Shown here: one piece after another, positions 21,598 through 22,806 of the stretch
How the letters are laid out: every line of letters begins with the position of its first letter
Numbering within the stretch: position 1 is the stretch's first letter
Assembly (NCBI GenBank): GCA_934675625.1
Contig: CAKURH010000060.1
Span: 1-22,806 of the forward strand
DNA from: an uncultured Kiritimatiellota bacterium
GTDB taxonomy: Bacteria > Verrucomicrobiota > Kiritimatiellia > RFP12 > UBA1067
DNA: 22,806 bases
Direction: 5' to 3'
The notes under the pieces: generated by a model
Database searches by the model: none
What the model saw: only the letters and a program-made list of their open reading frames with translations
What the model was told of the DNA's origin: nothing
Made by a program: the position numbers and the translations under genes

Positions 21598-22362
21598 TCA
21601 GCCCTCGGCTTCGAGCGCCGCGTCGACCTCGTCGGTCGTCTCCATGTTGTGGTAGACGTCCTGCGTGTCCTCAAGGTCTTCCAGCATCTCAACGAACTTG
21701 TTGATCGCCTTCGCGACCGCAACGTCGGAGACCGGGTTCGTCATGTTCGGGACGAGCCCGACGTTCGAGTTCTCCTCGTCAATCGCGATGCCGGCCGCCT
21801 TGATCGCGTCGCAGACCGCGATGAAGTCGTTCGGCTGGCACTTGACCGTGAAGCCGCCGTCTTCGGCGATGACGTCCTCGGCGCCCGCCTCCAGCGCGAC
21901 TTCCATGACCTTGTCTTCGGTCACGCCGTCCGCCGCCGGAATCATGATCTGGCCGAGCTTGTCGAAGAGACGCGACGCGCTGCCCGGCTTCGCGAGCTCG
22001 ATGCCGTTCTTCTTGAAGACGTTCGAGACTTCCGCCGCCGCGCGGTTCTTGTTGTCCGTCAGCACGCGCACGACGATCGCCGTGCCGTTCTTGATGCCCT
22101 CGTACTGGGCGTCGACCATTTCGGCGGACTCAAGCTCGCCCGTGCCCTTCTTGATCGCGCGGTCGATGTTGTCGTTCGGCATCTGCGCCGCCTTCGCCTT
22201 CGCGATGAGCGTGCGGAGCGTCGGGTTGTTGTCGGGGTTGCCGCCCTTCGCCTTCACGACGATCGTGATTTCCTTGCCGAGTTTCGAGAAGATTTTGCCC
22301 TTCTTCGCGTCCGCCGCGCCTTTCGCGCGCTTGATTGTCGCCCAGTGGCTGTGACCTGACAT
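21598..22362 (-). CDS. yebC: YebC/PmpR-family protein (translation factor / regulator)
   Basis: The 254-aa protein opens with the family signature GHSHWATIKRAKGAADAKK, followed by IFSKLGKEI, NPTLRTLIAKAKAAQMPNDNI (split at KAKAAQ) and a DIDRAIKKG-like helix. The C-terminal domains contain YEGIKNGTAIVVRVLTDN and LVPNMTNPV. The length is typical. YebC proteins were long annotated as transcriptional regulators, and recent work ties some of them to translation of difficult proline stretches. It sits 53 nt downstream of infA and starts with AAGGA 8 nt before the ATG, so it is probably co-transcribed with infA. Confidence 0.95.
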   Translation of the reverse strand: MSGHSHWATIKRAKGAADAKKGKIFSKLGKEITIVVKAKGGNPDNNPTLRTLIAKAKAAQMPNDNIDRAIKKGTGELESAEMVDAQYEGIKNGTAIVVRVLTDNKNRAAAEVSNVFKKNGIELAKPGSASRLFDKLGQIMIPAADGVTEDKVMEVALEAGAEDVIAEDGGFTVKCQPNDFIAVCDAIKAAGIAIDEENSNVGLVPNMTNPVSDVAVAKAINKFVEMLEDLEDTQDVYHNMETTDEVDAALEAEG

Positions 22363-22380
22363 GTTTTGTGTCCTTATTTA

Positions 22381-22405
22381 GGTTTGGAGGTTTGGAAAGC
22401 TTGGA
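22381..22405. repeat. 8-bp micro tandem repeat in the infA-yebC spacer
   Basis: GGTTTGGA is repeated exactly twice (22381-22388, 22389-22396), followed by AAGCTTGGA and TGGTGGGG as degenerate units. It fills most of the 53-nt gap between infA and yebC and would lie in the mRNA as a C/A-rich tract just before the yebC Shine-Dalgarno. Confidence 0.6.
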
Positions 22406-22415
22406 TGGTGGGGAG

Positions 22416-22643
22416 TCAGACCTTGTGGCGGTAGGTGATGCGGCCCTTGCCGAGGTCATACGGCGAAATCTCGACCGTGACCTTGTCGCCGATCGCGATC
22501 TTGATGAAGAACTTCCTCATCTTGCCGGAGATGTGCGCGAGAACCTCGTGCCCGTTCTCGAGCTGAACCTTGTACATCGTCGCCGGGAGAACCTTCGTGA
22601 CGGTTCCCGTGACTTCAATCGCCTGATCTTCTTCTTTCGCCAT
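22416..22643 (-). CDS. infA: Translation initiation factor IF-1
   Basis: IF-1 binds the ribosomal A site during initiation. The 75-aa protein is a single S1-like OB fold with the family sequence IEVTGTVTKVLPATMYKVQL, GHEVLAHISGKMRKFFIKI, GDKVTVEISPYDLGKGRITYR. It has the extra N-terminal residues MAKEEDQ, so it is slightly longer than the usual 72 aa. The ATG at 22643 was chosen over an in-frame extension to 22706 because the promoter lies inside that extension. AAGG lies in a short leader upstream of the start. It is the first gene of an apparent seven-gene unit with yebC, pcnB, a TPR gene, neuD-like, waaA and XylR-2. Confidence 0.95.
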   Translation of the reverse strand: MAKEEDQAIEVTGTVTKVLPATMYKVQLENGHEVLAHISGKMRKFFIKIAIGDKVTVEISPYDLGKGRITYRHKV

Positions 22644-22677
22644 GCGCAAGAGCCTTGTTTGGTCTATAATTTTGTGT

Positions 22678-22706
22678 ATTGTATCATTTTTCCGCACACG
22701 CGGCAA
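22678..22706 (-). promoter_or_regulatory. infA promoter (with leader)
   Basis: Minus strand -35 TTGCCG (22706-22701), 17-nt spacer ending in TGA, and -10 TACAAT (22683-22678). The expected start near 22671 gives a leader of about 28 nt that contains ACAAGG upstream of the ATG at 22643. In contrast to the other five protein units, this one is not leaderless. Confidence 0.65.
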
Positions 22707-22777
22707 CCCGACGGCGTTCCGTCAGGCCTCGTGGAAATGGTAATATCTAACGGGTCAGCAAAGAAGAGAGGAAGGCC

Positions 22778-22806
22778 ATGGGGATCGAAGAAGAAGAAAG
22801 ACAATC
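22778..22806 (+). CDS. Possible gene start running off the right edge
   Basis: An ATG at 22778 is preceded by GAGAGG with 6 nt spacing and reads MGIEEEERQ to the window end. A TAATAT box at 22741-22746 (after TGG) could be its -10, divergent from infA. Only nine codons are visible, so no function can be given and the call is tentative. Confidence 0.35.

Noticed and set aside
22644..22706. Longer N-terminus for IF-1
   Set aside because: The extension covers the promoter and has no IF-1 homology.

Overview
The window is a GC-rich, gene-dense bacterial chromosome segment. The gene set is an Rnf complex (RnfC, RnfD), IF-1, YebC, a PcnB-type nucleotidyltransferase, WaaA, a GspF/PilC platform protein, two XylR-like regulators (sugar-binding domain plus AraC HTH), a DUF5107/TPR exported protein, a Tat-exported sugar isomerase-like protein and a sialate O-acetylesterase. 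This mix is typical of the PVC group. A Kiritimatiellota/Lentisphaerota-type, Gram-negative, probably anaerobic, glycan-using organism is the best guess; the phylum is inference, the individual gene families are mostly secure. Layout, left to right. (1) 1-7286, minus strand: one long transcription unit read right to left: sialate O-acetylesterase, SpoU rRNA/tRNA methyltransferase, VWA membrane protein, mannose-1-phosphate guanylyltransferase, rnfC, rnfD, and a GTG-started two-helix membrane protein that runs off the left edge. Most junctions are tight or overlapping. (2) 7287-11639, minus: a two-gene unit (DUF5107/TPR protein, then a translationally coupled Tat-exported TIM-barrel isomerase). 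(3) 11640-12285: the only long non-coding stretch, holding a strong 22-bp dyad and a cluster of small hairpins. (4) 12286-13458, plus: XylR-like regulator 1, whose 3' end overlaps the convergent gspF gene. (5) 13433-16261, minus: gspF and an RNase R that lacks the N-terminal cold-shock domains. (6) 16304-16419, plus: tRNA-Val(CAC) with a good TTGACA/TATACT promoter. (7) 16393-22706, minus: infA, yebC, pcnB, a YfgM-like TPR protein, neuD-like acetyltransferase, waaA and XylR-like regulator 2, probably one transcription unit from a promoter upstream of infA. (8) 22778-22806: a possible gene start leaving the right edge. The most interesting pattern is in the start sites. Five of the six complete protein transcription units begin with an extended -10 box (TGN followed by TATAAT, TATACT or TACAAT) whose last base lies only 6-8 nt before the ATG, so their mRNAs should be leaderless. 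Genes inside operons, and infA, instead have room for a Shine-Dalgarno and several show one. A second theme is short-period (8-10 bp) micro-repeat DNA, found both between genes and in frame inside genes (left-edge membrane protein tail, two surface loops of WaaA).
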